Source of the DNA: Mortierella hygrophila | Taxonomy: Eukaryota; Mortierellomycota; Mortierellomycetes; Mortierellales; Mortierellaceae | Length of the DNA stretch: 64,000 bases | Assembly: GCA_015680625.1 (NCBI GenBank) | Contig: JAAAXW010000114.1 | Location: forward strand, 1 to 64,000 | Reading direction: 5' to 3' | Shown here: positions 1-11,644 of the stretch, in pieces | How the letters are laid out: each line of letters opens with the position of its first letter | Numbering within the stretch: position 1 is the first letter of the stretch | The notes under the pieces: model-generated | Databases searched by the model: none | Seen by the model: only the letters and a program-made list of their open reading frames with translations | Told to the model about the DNA's origin: nothing | Translations under genes and position numbers: made by a program

Positions 1-1068
1 ACACCGACCTTGGCTGAGACCTGGCCTTCTTTTCTTGTAGTCGACCAAGGGTGGACTACGACTCACCAGACAGAACTATTCAGAAAAGAAGCGAGGTGAA
101 AGAAGACAAATACACATACACACACAAAGTAAGGCCTCAAATAACCGAGTATTTGAGAATCTTCGATGCGTGTCTGCTCTCGATTCATCAGATCAGATAT
201 CGTATGTTGATTTAGTCCACAACTGATCATGTCACTTGCGCCCACTGGCATTTTATGAACAAAGCGCCACTTTTTTTTTTTTTTTTGTGAGAAGTTTATT
301 GCATCGTGGGAGTGCGTGCATAAAACTAATACTCGTCAGCCTCGAGTCACCACCAAATCAGAAGATGTAAAAATAAAATACTTTTCAAGAAAGCACACAA
401 ACTACATCTAAACTGGGAAAAATAGATAAACAGAGAACCAGAAGAAGGCAGGGCAAATAAAATACTGAGAAAATAAATTACAAATGTTAAGTAGGGTGGT
501 TGGTGTCGGTCAGGGGTGGCTCGACCCGCTCTGGCGCTTCTTCTCTGACAGCTGAGCATGGGCTTTATGAACAAAGCGCCACCAACATCGTACGATGAGA
601 AGTAGTCATGTGATGTCTAAATGAGGAAGGTTGTCCGAGATAAAGAACGCAAGGGAAAAAAACAACAAAATGCAGTGAAAAAGGGTCAGGCCATGAAAAA
701 AATGACCTCGGTTTGTCATCTCGCTGGCTCCGTCGGCTTCTCTGCTCAGCGAACGAGTGTGTGCCGCAATCACAAATGAAAGAAACCCTCCCACCTCCCC
801 ATCAAAGTGTAAAGGATGCCGCTTCCTCTTCGTCTTTCGTCAAAGAAAAAAGACAAGCCATGGAAAAGGGTTCCTCCCCCCTCGTCTCTCGTCTTGAATA
901 AAGAGACTTTTCTTCTTTACGCCGACTCTTTTTCTCCTCTTTCTTTTCTCTCTCTTTCTACCCTTCACTTTGCAAGCTCAAAAAAATCAAACCTCCCAAC
1001 TCACCCCACCACTTCTCACCTCACCCCACTTCCTTCCTCACTCCACTCCACGTTCCCAGAGCCAAAAG
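1..1068. other. Intergenic, no gene seen; short direct repeat
   Basis: I see no credible coding region here. A 19-base direct repeat (TTTATGAACAAAGCGCCAC) occurs at 252-270 and 564-582. The last 200 bases before 1069 are rich in C and T, as expected for the 5' leader of the following gene. Confidence 0.5.
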
Positions 1069-2765
1069 ATGTCTGCCGTCTCCGCAAGATTTGTCCAAGT
1101 CGCAAGCAAGACCGTCTCCAGAGTGCCTCGGTCAATCAGTGCTAGCCTTGTTGCCTGTGCGCCATCGAGGATTGTCCAGCGAGTTGCTGGCCCACAGGTT
1201 GTGCGAGATACTTCAATGAGCCACCCCCTTTGGTCAAGTGTGCAAATGCGCAATTACAGTAGTCGTCCAGCAGACGCTGTCATGTCGGGTACGCCCAATT
1301 TGAATTTTTCTTGTCCTCCCCTGATACGTGTTTGTGTCATCAAGTCGCACGTTTTTTTTTTCCTTTAATTTTTTTTTCATTAGGGAGAATGAGGTCGGAC
1401 GAAGAGGGAGAGAACCTTCCATGTGCTTGTTGGCATGTTAAGAGTGTATCATTCCTCTCCACTCGTTTCTTTTTGCCTCTCTCTCATCGCCAACCATCCT
1501 TTTGCTGTTGGGAACAACCACCATTGGGTTCAATGGTTTCAATGAAGCGAACACTCTCTATCACTCTCCACTTTGTTTCTTACTCTACACCCTTTCCATC
1601 TCCACAATTGTTTTTGTTGTTATTGTTGGCTCTTTCATATTCTGCACCCCGCCAGTCTTTTTTCCTACTCTGGTTCAGATTGAGTTTCCGTTTTCGTACA
1701 CGTTTCTATGGTTATTGGTTTCAACACAGCATTCCTTTCGATGGCATCATCACTTTCCCATCGTGTCACCGATCCTCCCCCCCGCCCGATCCAAACATGC
1801 GCGCACTTTGCCCAACCGACCCTTCTAACCACCATTTTTAATTTCTTCTTTCATCCCAATCGATTGTACTAGTTCGCCCAAAGGTCACCCTAGCTACTCT
1901 CCGCAAGTTGTACAAGCGCGGGGAGCCCATTACTGTCATGACCGCCCACGACTTCCCCACCGGAACCCTGGTTGACAAGGCCGGCATTGACATGACCCTC
2001 GTCGGCGATTCCCTTGCCATGGTCGCCCTCGGTCATACCTCGACCTCAGAAATCACCATTGACGAGATGTTGCACCACTGCCGCGCCGTTGCCCGAGGTA
2101 CCCGATCCAGTTTCTTGGTTGCCGATATGGCCTTTGGCACCTACGAGACCAGTCCTGACCAGGCTGTCACCAATGCTGTGAGAATGATGAAGGAAGGCAA
2201 GGTCGAGGGCGTCAAGCTCGAGGGTGGAAAAGAGATGGCCCCCACCATTGCGCGGCTCACTCAGGTCGGCATTCCTGTCATCGGTCACATCGGTCTCACT
2301 CCACAGCGTCAGGCCAGCCTGGGCGGTTACAAGGTCCAGGGCAAGACTGTCGCCAAAGCCAAGGCCATGATCGAGGACGCGATTGCCCTTCAGCAGGCTG
2401 GTTGCTTTGCGATCATCCTCGAAGCCGTCCCTGAGCCAGTCGCAAGACATATCACAGATATCCTTTCCATCCCGACGATTGGTATCGGTGCTGGTGCTGG
2501 CTGTTCTGGCCAGGTCTTGGTCCAGCAGGACATGCTCGGTCTCTACGGTCAGGTACCTCGGTTCTGCAAGACCTACCGTAGTCTGGCAGACGACATTGTG
2601 GGTGCGTTGAGGGAGTACAGTGCCGACGTCAAGTCGCGTGCGTTTCCTGCCGAGGAGCATTGCTACCCTATGCCTCAGGAGGAACTGAAGCGTTTTATGA
2701 ACATGGTCCATGAACAAAAGGGGGATGAGCAGAAGGGTGCTTCCGCCTCTGTTGGACATGCTTAA
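1069..2765 (+). CDS. ECM31: 3-methyl-2-oxobutanoate hydroxymethyltransferase (ketopantoate hydroxymethyltransferase)
   Basis: This enzyme makes ketopantoate from alpha-ketoisovalerate and 5,10-methylene-tetrahydrofolate, the first step towards pantothenate and coenzyme A. Two exons, 1069-1288 and 1873-2765, join in phase (intron GTACGC...CTAG, 584 nt) and give 370 aa. Exon 1 is an Arg/Ser-rich, acid-poor leader of about 70 residues, typical of a mitochondrial targeting sequence; exon 2 holds the whole catalytic TIM barrel. Family motifs are visible: TAHDFPTG (97-104), VGDSLAMV (117-124, metal-binding Asp119), VADMAFG (156-162, Asp158), KLEGGKE (188-194) and ILEAVPEP (255-262, Glu257 in the catalytic position by analogy with bacterial PanB). 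The ATG at 1069 is preferred over an in-frame one at 970 because it follows a CT-rich leader and yields a normal presequence. Family identity is certain; mitochondrial location is inferred. Confidence 0.93.
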
Positions 2766-5335
2766 TTAGCTACTTGCCTCATCCCTCTTCCTCTACCCCT
2801 ACCCCTCTCTCTCTCTTTTTTTTCGTGTACAATCCTACATCTATTTCTGAACCATGTAATGAATAAATGACCATACATGATGATCCAACCTTCAATTTCT
2901 GCACATGCACCTTTTTCTGTACTTCCCTTCTCTCTCTCCTTGGTCCCATCCTACTTTGTGTAGCGTCTCTCTTTTCTCCATCGCACTTCGTTGTTCCTTG
3001 CTCTCTTTCTTTCTCTCTCTCTCTCCTTCTTGCGGGAATACAGTCCGTTGCGTCCAAAATTTGTTTCAGCACCATGCGCGTGGCTATTGGTTCCTTCCAT
3101 CCATCTCTCTTTTCTCTCTCTTTCTTATTGTTCTATGTTTAAACTTCTCCATCGGCATTTGTTGGGCTATAGTTCGATCACAGACATCATGATCTTGAAA
3201 CAAAAGTACAGCACGGACATACCATGCGACTGAACCATAGCAATAACAAAAGAAACTGCCAAACCACACATCCATGGCGGGAAGGAGAGGGCGAGAGAGA
3301 GAAGGGGCGGAGCAAAAGAGTTAGCTTGTTAGCAAGGAGTATGTCTGACTTTATTGTTCTGCGACTCTTATCGGTGAAGGGTAGATGACGTGTTTGAGAT
3401 AATAAAAGGAGCGGTCATGACTAGAGAAGAAAGAAGGAAGGAAGTGATGGTTATCAAAGGAAGGAAGGGACAGAGCGGGTGAGAGGGGGTGAGAGGAAGG
3501 GTGTATGGTGAAAGGAAAAAGGGATGGGCTGAATTGAATCTCAGATCAAGTGTCGGCTTGTGCCTGAACTCTTTTTTTTCTTCTTTCTCTCATCCAAAGA
3601 AAATAATGTCCGCTCTCCCATTTCACCCCCTGCCCTTTATTTTTTCACACTTCCATCGTCATCACCGTCAAGCTACGGAAGGACAAGCAACAATAGTCTA
3701 CCATGGACCTTCTGTATCTCCCCAGGCAGGCATGTGTATCTGTTTGTGGTTTTTGTATTTGATTGTCACTCCTTGCAAAGCAAGGCTCCTTTTTTTACTT
3801 TTCTTTTCCTGCGTTTCCAAAGTCCGATCTGGGATGATGCGAATCAGCCTCGAATGCATTGACCATGCCCTCACTGGAAACCCAAAGCATTGGACATACA
3901 AGAAAATATTTTTCTTGACATTCAGGAGTTAGCAATTCCCTCCTTTCTCATATCATACATACCTTCTCCCCAAACAATCATGCCTGCCTGTAGTTAAGAA
4001 GTGAAGATGGGTTGCCAATTATTATTCTCGTGTATATTCTTCAATTCAGTCCAGACTGAGCCCCTCCTCTTTTTGGACCTTTCTTCGTCCCCCTTGTTCC
4101 CATTCGCCATTCGGAGAAACGCGTGCGATTCCTCCACTCGGATTGGTTGGTTTTGCCTTCGCGCCCCATATCTCAAGTAGCCTCGAACCATTATCATCGT
4201 GTTTCCTATCACTTGGCGACTCAATGCTGTCCGATAAACATCGTGTCCATTCTTAGAGTTTTTACTTACCTCTTCCAACAGAAAATAAAGTATAGTACAT
4301 ACATGCTCGATGGTTTGGAGGATATGCATGGCTCCACTCCAGTAGAGCTATCCATCTCGATTGGAGTTGAAAACAACGAGAGCAATCTGAGTTTCTTATA
4401 AAGAGGCGAGTTCCGCCTGAAAAATGGTTCCTTCTTTCGCCATCATTACATTACTCAGGACACAGGACACAGGACACAGGAGGCAGGACACGATGGAAAG
4501 CAACCCTCGGGACACATCCTCCTCCTCAGTCATTGGTTCTTTAGTTAACTGAGCCTCATCTGAACCATGAGCCATCGACAACAACAGCTGGTCGTGCGAC
4601 CAACCGTGGGCTCAAAATTCATTCATTTCCTCCACCCACCCAATTTTTTTTTTTCTATTTTGCACAGCACCCTCATTTTCCTTTCTCTGTCTCGCTTCCT
4701 CATCGATCAACTCACGTACACTCTTCATTCAATAGTCCACTCCCTCCATGCAACTCATTTCCATCTTCAAAGCAAGAGTACAATACCATTCGCTCTTTCT
4801 TTGTTTTCCTTTTGCTATAGCCCAAGCTTAACTGGATTATGAAACTAGCGTCTGCTTATACCTCCACTGGATCATTAGGAGCAAAGAGAAAAAAAAGTGG
4901 CTTTCGGATTCGTTCCTCCATTCCATGCACCAAGGAAAAGAAAAAAAGTAATTAGGAAGCACGGACAGAGGCAGGGAGGCGAGCACAACACAAAGGGGTG
5001 AGGAGTAAAAGGAGATGATGAGTGATGGGACGAGGGACAAGGGACAAGGGACAAGGGACAGGGGAAGGAGAGGGAAGGGGGCTACTTGTTGAGGCATGCT
5101 GTTGTGGCTGGCTGGTTGCTTGGTTGCTTGGCTTGTTGGCCTGTTGGCTTGTTGCAAGGGTTTTTCAGGTTTGAGTACGTCTATTCGTTCTTCTTCCTTA
5201 CAACTAGGTGGAGGAGGCAATGAATGAATGGAGGAGAGAAAGATAACAATAGGCAGGACAAAACAAAGGAATGGTGGGCGGGACAACCACTTGAACCACT
5301 CCTCGCAAACACAGACAGGCAAAGAAACAACAGCA

Positions 5336-5374
<39 letters not shown>

Positions 5375-5995
5375 GAGACAGAGAGACAGATAAACAAAAA
5401 AAACAATCATCGATGGTATTGAGATGGCTCTTGTGTGTCTTACTGCCTTTGTATTATCCATGCGCTGTTTTTCATTAGAGTACGATACTCGAATATATGA
5501 ATGAATGAAATTACAGGCAACAGTGCGCTCACCTTGATGACCCTTCTCTCCTTTCCGTCTGTCTCCCCTTGCCTTGCCTTGCCTTGCGTCGTTGTTTGTT
5601 TTGTTTTCCTTTCTATTCTTGGGTCCTCGGGAGAGAAGTAACAGAGGGGATACAAGGGACAGACAAGAGGCAAGGGCCAAATGGCCACAAGGAATAACAC
5701 AAACATAAACATGGCCATGGACATTGACAAACACACACTCAGATAAATAAGCTCCTTCATTTCTTCCTTTTTCCTCTTTTCGTTTTCTCCTTCTTCTCTT
5801 CACCTCACTTTCTCTCTTCTCTTTTCACCCCCCACCCTCGCTTCCGCACCCTCACTTTACTTCCACACCTAGTTGGAAACAACTTCCCTCCCCTTCTGTA
5901 CACTCCCCACTCATTGCATTCCACATACACTCCCCACTCCGCTCATTGCATCCAGCATAGACTTAAACGAGCATCCACACACAAAACAAAGAACC
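2766..5995. other. Intergenic spacer of 3.2 kb with minisatellites, no gene seen
   Basis: No open frame here shows conserved features; those present come from CT-rich or simple sequence. It contains a 7-bp tandem repeat (CAGGACA) at 4456-4480, another (GGGACAA) at 5034-5061 and a GACA tract at about 5337-5390. The final 200 bases are CT-rich, consistent with the promoter and leader of the highly expressed EF-3 gene. Confidence 0.5.
5337..5390. repeat. (GACA)n / (GA)n microsatellite
   Basis: About nine GACA units are followed by mixed GAGA/GACA units. It is simple sequence, and the open frames running through it are artefacts. Confidence 0.85.
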
Positions 5996-8900
5996 ATGTC
6001 CTCAGAATCCGCAAACACTAAGATCCTCAACGAGCTCGTCAAGGCCACCCAGGTCCAGACTACCACCGACGCAAGGAGGTCCCAGGCCGCCAAGGTGGCA
6101 GAGGAGGTCAAGAACCTCGGCATCATTGGCGCCTTCCGTGACGGACAGCTCATCAAAACTGTTACTACTCTCCTCGACAACAAAAAGCAGGCTCCTCTCC
6201 GCGAGACAGCCTACTTGATCCTTTCGGCTGTGAGCCATGCTGTCGGACAGGCTGGCGAACCTTACTTGATCCCCCTTGTCCCCAAAGTTCTGGACGGATA
6301 TGCCGACAAGGTCGTCTCTGTCCGCGATGCCGCCGATGAGGCGTCCAAGGCTATCATGGCCCTTCCCTCCCGCTATGCAGTCAAGTTGCTTTTGCCCGTT
6401 TTGTTTGACTCGATCGAGAACGGACGCTGGCAATCGCAGTGCGGTTCTCTCCAGCTCCTAGCAGGCCTCTCGAAGTCGTCGCCCAAGGTAAAGATCACGA
6501 CGTCATATGGGTTATTGTTAGAACGGCTAGCCTGGATGGCTATAAGCTGCGCATGAGCTGACAAGGGTTCTTTTTATTGTCGTATTACTAACCTCTTCGT
6601 TCTTGTTTTATCTCCTTTTTGGCCCTTCGTCTTCCTTTGCTGCGGCTGGTCTTATCTCCTAATAGCAAATCAGCAAGTGCCTTTCCGAGATTGTCCCCGT
6701 CCTGAGCGCCAGCATGTGGTCGACTCGCCCAGAGGTAACGGGCTTGCCCTCTCTCTCTCCTTGCTTCTCCGGATTTTGGCGCATCGGGCATCGGGTTATC
6801 ACACCAATGACACAATGACAAAAATCAAAATTAAGGCACTAATCGTCATACGTATGATGATAACAATAGGTCCGTGTTGAGGCAACAAAGACAACTACTG
6901 CCTGCTTTGATGTCGTTGGCAACCCCGACTTGACCAAGTCCATCCCTTTCCTCGTCGGATGCATCAACCGCCCCGAAGAAGCACCAGAGTGTATCCACCA
7001 GCTTGCATCGACCACCTTCGTCACCACCGTCGAAGAGCCCACTCTCGCTATCATGTGCCCCCTCCTTGTCCGCGGTCTCGCTGAGCGCATCCCTGCCATC
7101 CAGCGTCAGACCGCTGTCATTATCGACAACATGTGCAAGCTCGTCGAGAACCCCGCTCACGCCAAGCAGTTTCTGCCCAAGCTTTTGCCCGGTTTGGATC
7201 GTATGATCGAGATTGGTGCTTCACCCGAACTCCGCTCTGTGGCTGAGCGTGCTCGTGCCACCCTGGTCCGTGTCGGAGGTGGAGAGAAGGCTCATGAGGA
7301 GAGCAACCTTAACATTGCTTACGAGGTCAGGCCCAGCGAGGTCCTCGAGACCCTCAAGACGACCATTGGTGCCTCCATCAAGTCCGACGACTTTATCAAC
7401 GCCAGCTTGAACTACAGCGCAACTCTCTGCTCTGAGCTCATCACCAGCCGTGACTTTGAGGCCGATGCTTGGGATGCCTCAATCAGCCCTTACCTCTTAA
7501 CCTTCCTGTCCAAGGATGAGGTCAAGCGTGTCGCGACCGCTGTCCACAAGTTCTACGTCGACTTTGATGCCAAGAACACCAGTGCCAATGCCGCTGTTGC
7601 CGATGTCGAGGAGGGAGAACTCCTCTGCGACTGCGAGTTCTCCCTCGCCTACGGTGGTATGATCCTCCTGAACAAGACCCGCCTCAATCTTCGCCGTGGT
7701 CAGCGCTACGGTCTTTGCGGCCCCAACGGTGTTGGAAAGTCGACCCTCATGCGCGCTATTGCCGATGGTCAGCTCGAGGGCTTCCCTCCTGCAGATGAGC
7801 TCCGCACTGTCTTTGTTGAGCACAATCTCCAGGCTGAGGATGCTGACCTCCCCGTAGTCGAGTTCATGTTTGCCGATCCCAAGTTGGGCACCATTCCCCG
7901 CGATGAGGTCGTTGAGAAACTGTCATCCGTCGGCTTCACCACTGCTATGCAGAATCAGGCTGTTGGTTCCCTCTCTGGTGGATGGAAGATGAAGCTTGAG
8001 TTGGCCCGTGCCATGTTGATGAATGCCGATATCTTGCTGTTGGACGAGCCCACCAACCACTTGGATGTTGCCAACGTTGCCTGGCTCGAGAACTACTTGA
8101 CCTCGCTCACCAACGTCACCTCGATGATCGTCTCGCACGACTCGAGCTTCCTCGACACGGTCTGCACTGGTATTATCCACTACGAGAGCCGCAAGTTGAA
8201 GAAGTACCGTGGAAACTTGTCCAAGTTTGTTGAGCAGTACCCCGATGCCAAGTCTTACTACGAACTCAAGTCTTCATTGGTGACCTTCCGTCTCCCCGAG
8301 CCCGGTTTTTTGGACGGTGTCAAGTCCAAAGACAAGTCTCTGCTCCGCTTCGCCAACATCTCGTTCACCTACCCTGGAAACACCGTCCCCACCATCAGGA
8401 ACATGTCTGCTCAGGTTTCGTTGAACTCGCGTGTGGCAGTCATTGGACCCAACGGAGCAGGAAAGTCCACCCTCATCAAGGTTCTTACCGGAGAGACAAT
8501 CCCTCAGGTTGGTGATGTCATCAAACACCCCAACCTCCGTGTCGCTTACGTTGCCCAGCACGCCTTCCACCACGTCGAGCAGCACTTGACTAAGACCCCC
8601 AACGAGTACATTCGCTGGCGTTACCAGTACGGCGAGGACCGTGAGTTAGCCAGCAAGGCCTCTCGCCAAATCTCGCCCGAGGAGGAGGCTCAGATGAAGA
8701 AGTTGATTCAGTGGGAGATCAACGAGAAGATCGAGAAGGTCCAGATCGAGGACCTTTACGGACGTCGCAAGGCCAAGCGCTCGTTCGAGTACGAGGTCCA
8801 GTGGGTCGGTCGCACCTACGACGACAACGCCTGGATCTCCCGGGAGAAGTTGGTGGAGTGGGGTTTCGAGAAGATTGTCCAGGCTTTCGACGACAAGGAG

Positions 8901-9443
8901 GCAGCCCGCGCCGGAGCATGGACTCGCTCGTTGACTGCTGTTGAGGTTGAGAAGCACCTGGGTGATCTCGGACTCCCTGCCGAGTTTGCCACGCACAACC
9001 ACATCAAGGGTCTCTCTGGTGGACAGAAGGTCAAGGTCGTCCTCGCTGCTGCCATGTGGCTCAACCCTCACATCCTGGTCTTGGACGAGCCCACCAACTA
9101 CTTGGACCGCGACTCTCTTGGAGCTTTGACTGAGGCGTTGAGGGAGTTTGGAGGTGGAGTTGTCATCATCTCTCACCACCGCGATTTTACCGAGGCGATT
9201 TGCACCGAGACCTGGAGCATCAACGCGGGAGAGTTGGCTGTCACGGGCAACAACTACACTCAGCGTGCCGAGAGCAAGATTGTGCTGAAGGAGGCCGAGA
9301 CCAAGATTGATGCATTTGGCAACATTGAGAAGGTCAAATCGACTCGCAAGTTGTCCCGCAAGGAGTTGAAGGACAAGCAGAAGCGTCGTGCGATTGCCAA
9401 AGCCCGCGGAGAGGAGGTCTCTGATAGCGAGGACGACCTGTAA
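5996..9443 (+). CDS. TEF3: Translation elongation factor 3 (EF-3), ABC-F ATPase
   Basis: EF-3 is the fungal ribosome-associated ATPase that drives E-site tRNA release during elongation. Three exons (5996-6487, 6666-6734, 6870-9443) all join in phase 0 and encode 1044 aa, exactly the length of yeast EF-3. Order: HEAT-repeat region (about 1-320), four-helix bundle, then two ABC cassettes. Cassette 1 has Walker A GPNGVGKST (471-479), signature LSGGWKMKLELARA and Walker B LLLDEPTNHLD. Cassette 2 has GPNGAGKST (713-721), LSGGQKVKVV and LVLDEPTNYLD. Between Walker A and signature of cassette 2 lies the chromodomain-like insertion (EYEVQWVGRTYDDNAWI), which separates EF-3 from other ABC-F proteins. 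The C-terminus is Lys/Arg-rich and ends in an acidic SDSEDDL. The ATG at 5996 follows a CT-rich leader. The coding DNA shows the strong C-ending codon preference expected of a highly expressed gene. Confidence 0.98.
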
Positions 9444-11247
9444 AGAGCAAGAGCAGGAACAACACCAAAAAAAGACGACGATTGACGATGGAGTCTGGAT
9501 GAAGGAGCGAGACGGACGCAACGTACTCGTGTTTCCGCGACACACATCTCCCCACTCACTTATTTTTTTATGTTCTTTTATTTTTGTTTCATGACTTTTG
9601 TACCGCATCCCATTATCCATTATCGCATTTCACACAAAACCAAAACTTCATTTCTTGCTCATTACATATAACATAATAAAAAACAGTCCTTACCAAGAAG
9701 ATCCTATTACTACTTTAATAGCTAATACTGCAAACAAAGAAAAAAAAGACGAGAGGGTCACAAGCCCAGCTTCCTTGCCTATTCAAGCTGAACATGCCTT
9801 TGTCTTGATCCCTAACTTGCTTACTTCATGATCCTGCAGGGACTCTTGTCGGCGAAAAAAAAAGGTGCGCTAAAAAGAATTATTTTGATTGTCATCGACT
9901 TTTTCTGTCCCGTACACTTCAATCATCAAAGGGGGAAATTGGCGATAGCGGCGGGAAAAACAAGGGCTAACATAAAAAAAACTCCTGGTCTTGGTTACCA
10001 GAAGGCGTTCAATGTGCTTACTCGATCTCAAGGGCGGGAAAAGAATAAGGACTACAGCGCCCTTTTTGGTCCGAAGGGGATGAACGAAGAAAGCAACAAT
10101 AACAATGATGTCCAATGCTGTGGATGTGGCGAGACGGAGAGGGAGCGGAATGGGCGGGCCAACGGGTAGATGTGGCTAGCTTTGTCGGACTTTTTATTTT
10201 TGTTGCTTGTTGTCCTTTTCTCTCGTCCAGGCCAAATGGCGTTCCAAAGAGCCGTGCGCTGAAAAAAATAGGTTCCTTGCTTTTTGCTTAGGAAAGGGCG
10301 CAGTACTCTAACACCTTTCTTCTTCAAGTGAACATATCATTCTCTACTCCACCAGTAGGCGCCTGCAATTTGACGCCTGCTCGAAAACGGGTAGAAACGG
10401 CGCTTCTGCATGTTTATGTTGTGCGACTCAACCCATTAGTCTCAACGATCGGTTTTATTAATGAAATGCTCATACGTTTCGATCGCACTTCTCACTGTGG
10501 GTTGTGACCTTTTTGGCCGCTTTTTTTCGACAACCGGGTTGTCCAGGGGGTCCATGCTCATCCATTTCAAGCTGGACTCGACGGGTCGCTGGCTGCGAGG
10601 TTTCAAGAGTGCCTAGCATCTTCCAGCTTTTCTAACCTTGCTTGGGCTGTGGGTGGGCAGGACAGGAGTTCTGAAGGACATTCAGAAGGAGAAAAGAGAG
10701 AGAAAGAGAGAGCATGCCTCGAACCTTTTTTCCGTCCCCCGATTCAATGCAAGGAACATTTATGGGCAAAAAAGAGAGGGAGAACGGTCGATCATGCATC
10801 CTTCCCTCTCTCTTTCCCGCTCACAGCCCCCGTCCCTCTCTCTCACTTTTTGTCTTGTTGTATCGTACAATTCATGTACTTCCGGAGTTGTAGACGAAGA
10901 TATATAATTGTTGGCCCTTCCCCACTCTTCGTGTTCTTTTTTGTTTAGGTCTTTACACGAATCTGCTGTCTTCTCCACTTACCCTCTCTCAATATCCTTA
11001 ACTCTATTCTCCTTACAACTCCCTTCATTGTTCTTATTCATTTCGACCGACTTCTTGTGTCCTCAGCCTAACAGCGCGTTCTGCCAGTCGACCCAACCCT
11101 CAAACCCTTACGACTAAATTTCCTCACTCACCACCCACCTTTTCCATTCTCATCCAGGATCTTTGTACATATACTATACCCCTCCACAACAACGACCAAA
11201 TACCTTACAGCCCTACTCTAATCCAATCCCCTTAGCTCCCCGACATC
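9444..11247. other. Intergenic spacer of 1.8 kb, no gene seen
   Basis: No supported gene. The first 400 bases are AT-rich and probably the EF-3 3' UTR and terminator zone. From about 10,640 the sequence is rich in GA and then CT tracts; the last 250 bases form a CT-rich leader for the next gene. Confidence 0.45.
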
Positions 11248-11591
11248 ATGACACACTTATCCGACATGTCCTACCTCCACCGTGCGGTGAACACGACTTG
11301 GTTCTACCTCTGGTTCCTCTTTTACGTCTCTCGATGGGATCGCTTTGAAGCCTTCCGTTTGCGACGACTCCTACGGTTTGAGTTGAGGAGTGTTGTTACG
11401 GTCCTTGTCCTCGTCTCCTTGGGACTCCAACTTGTGTAAGCTTGAAGAACACTTTGACCTTTTTTTGCCCTTTTAGTGTGTGGATGGGTCGGGAGACCTT
11501 GGGGCAGGTGATCCCTCCACACAATGTTCGTGCACACAACAAACAACATGCTCTGTCTCGGCCTGTGGCTCTCTCCCCCCTCCACTTGTCC

Positions 11592-11644
<53 letters not shown>

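Noticed and set aside
1289..1872. Riboswitch in the long PanB intron
   Set aside because: No TPP or other aptamer core was recognisable; fungal riboswitches known to me are in thiamine genes.
4837..5803. Long minus-strand frames through the GACA tract
   Set aside because: The Ser/Val/Cys-Leu repeats are translations of a microsatellite.
8646..9620. Minus-strand frame of 324 codons
   Set aside because: It is antisense to EF-3 cassette 2; an open antisense frame is expected from the strong codon bias of EF-3.
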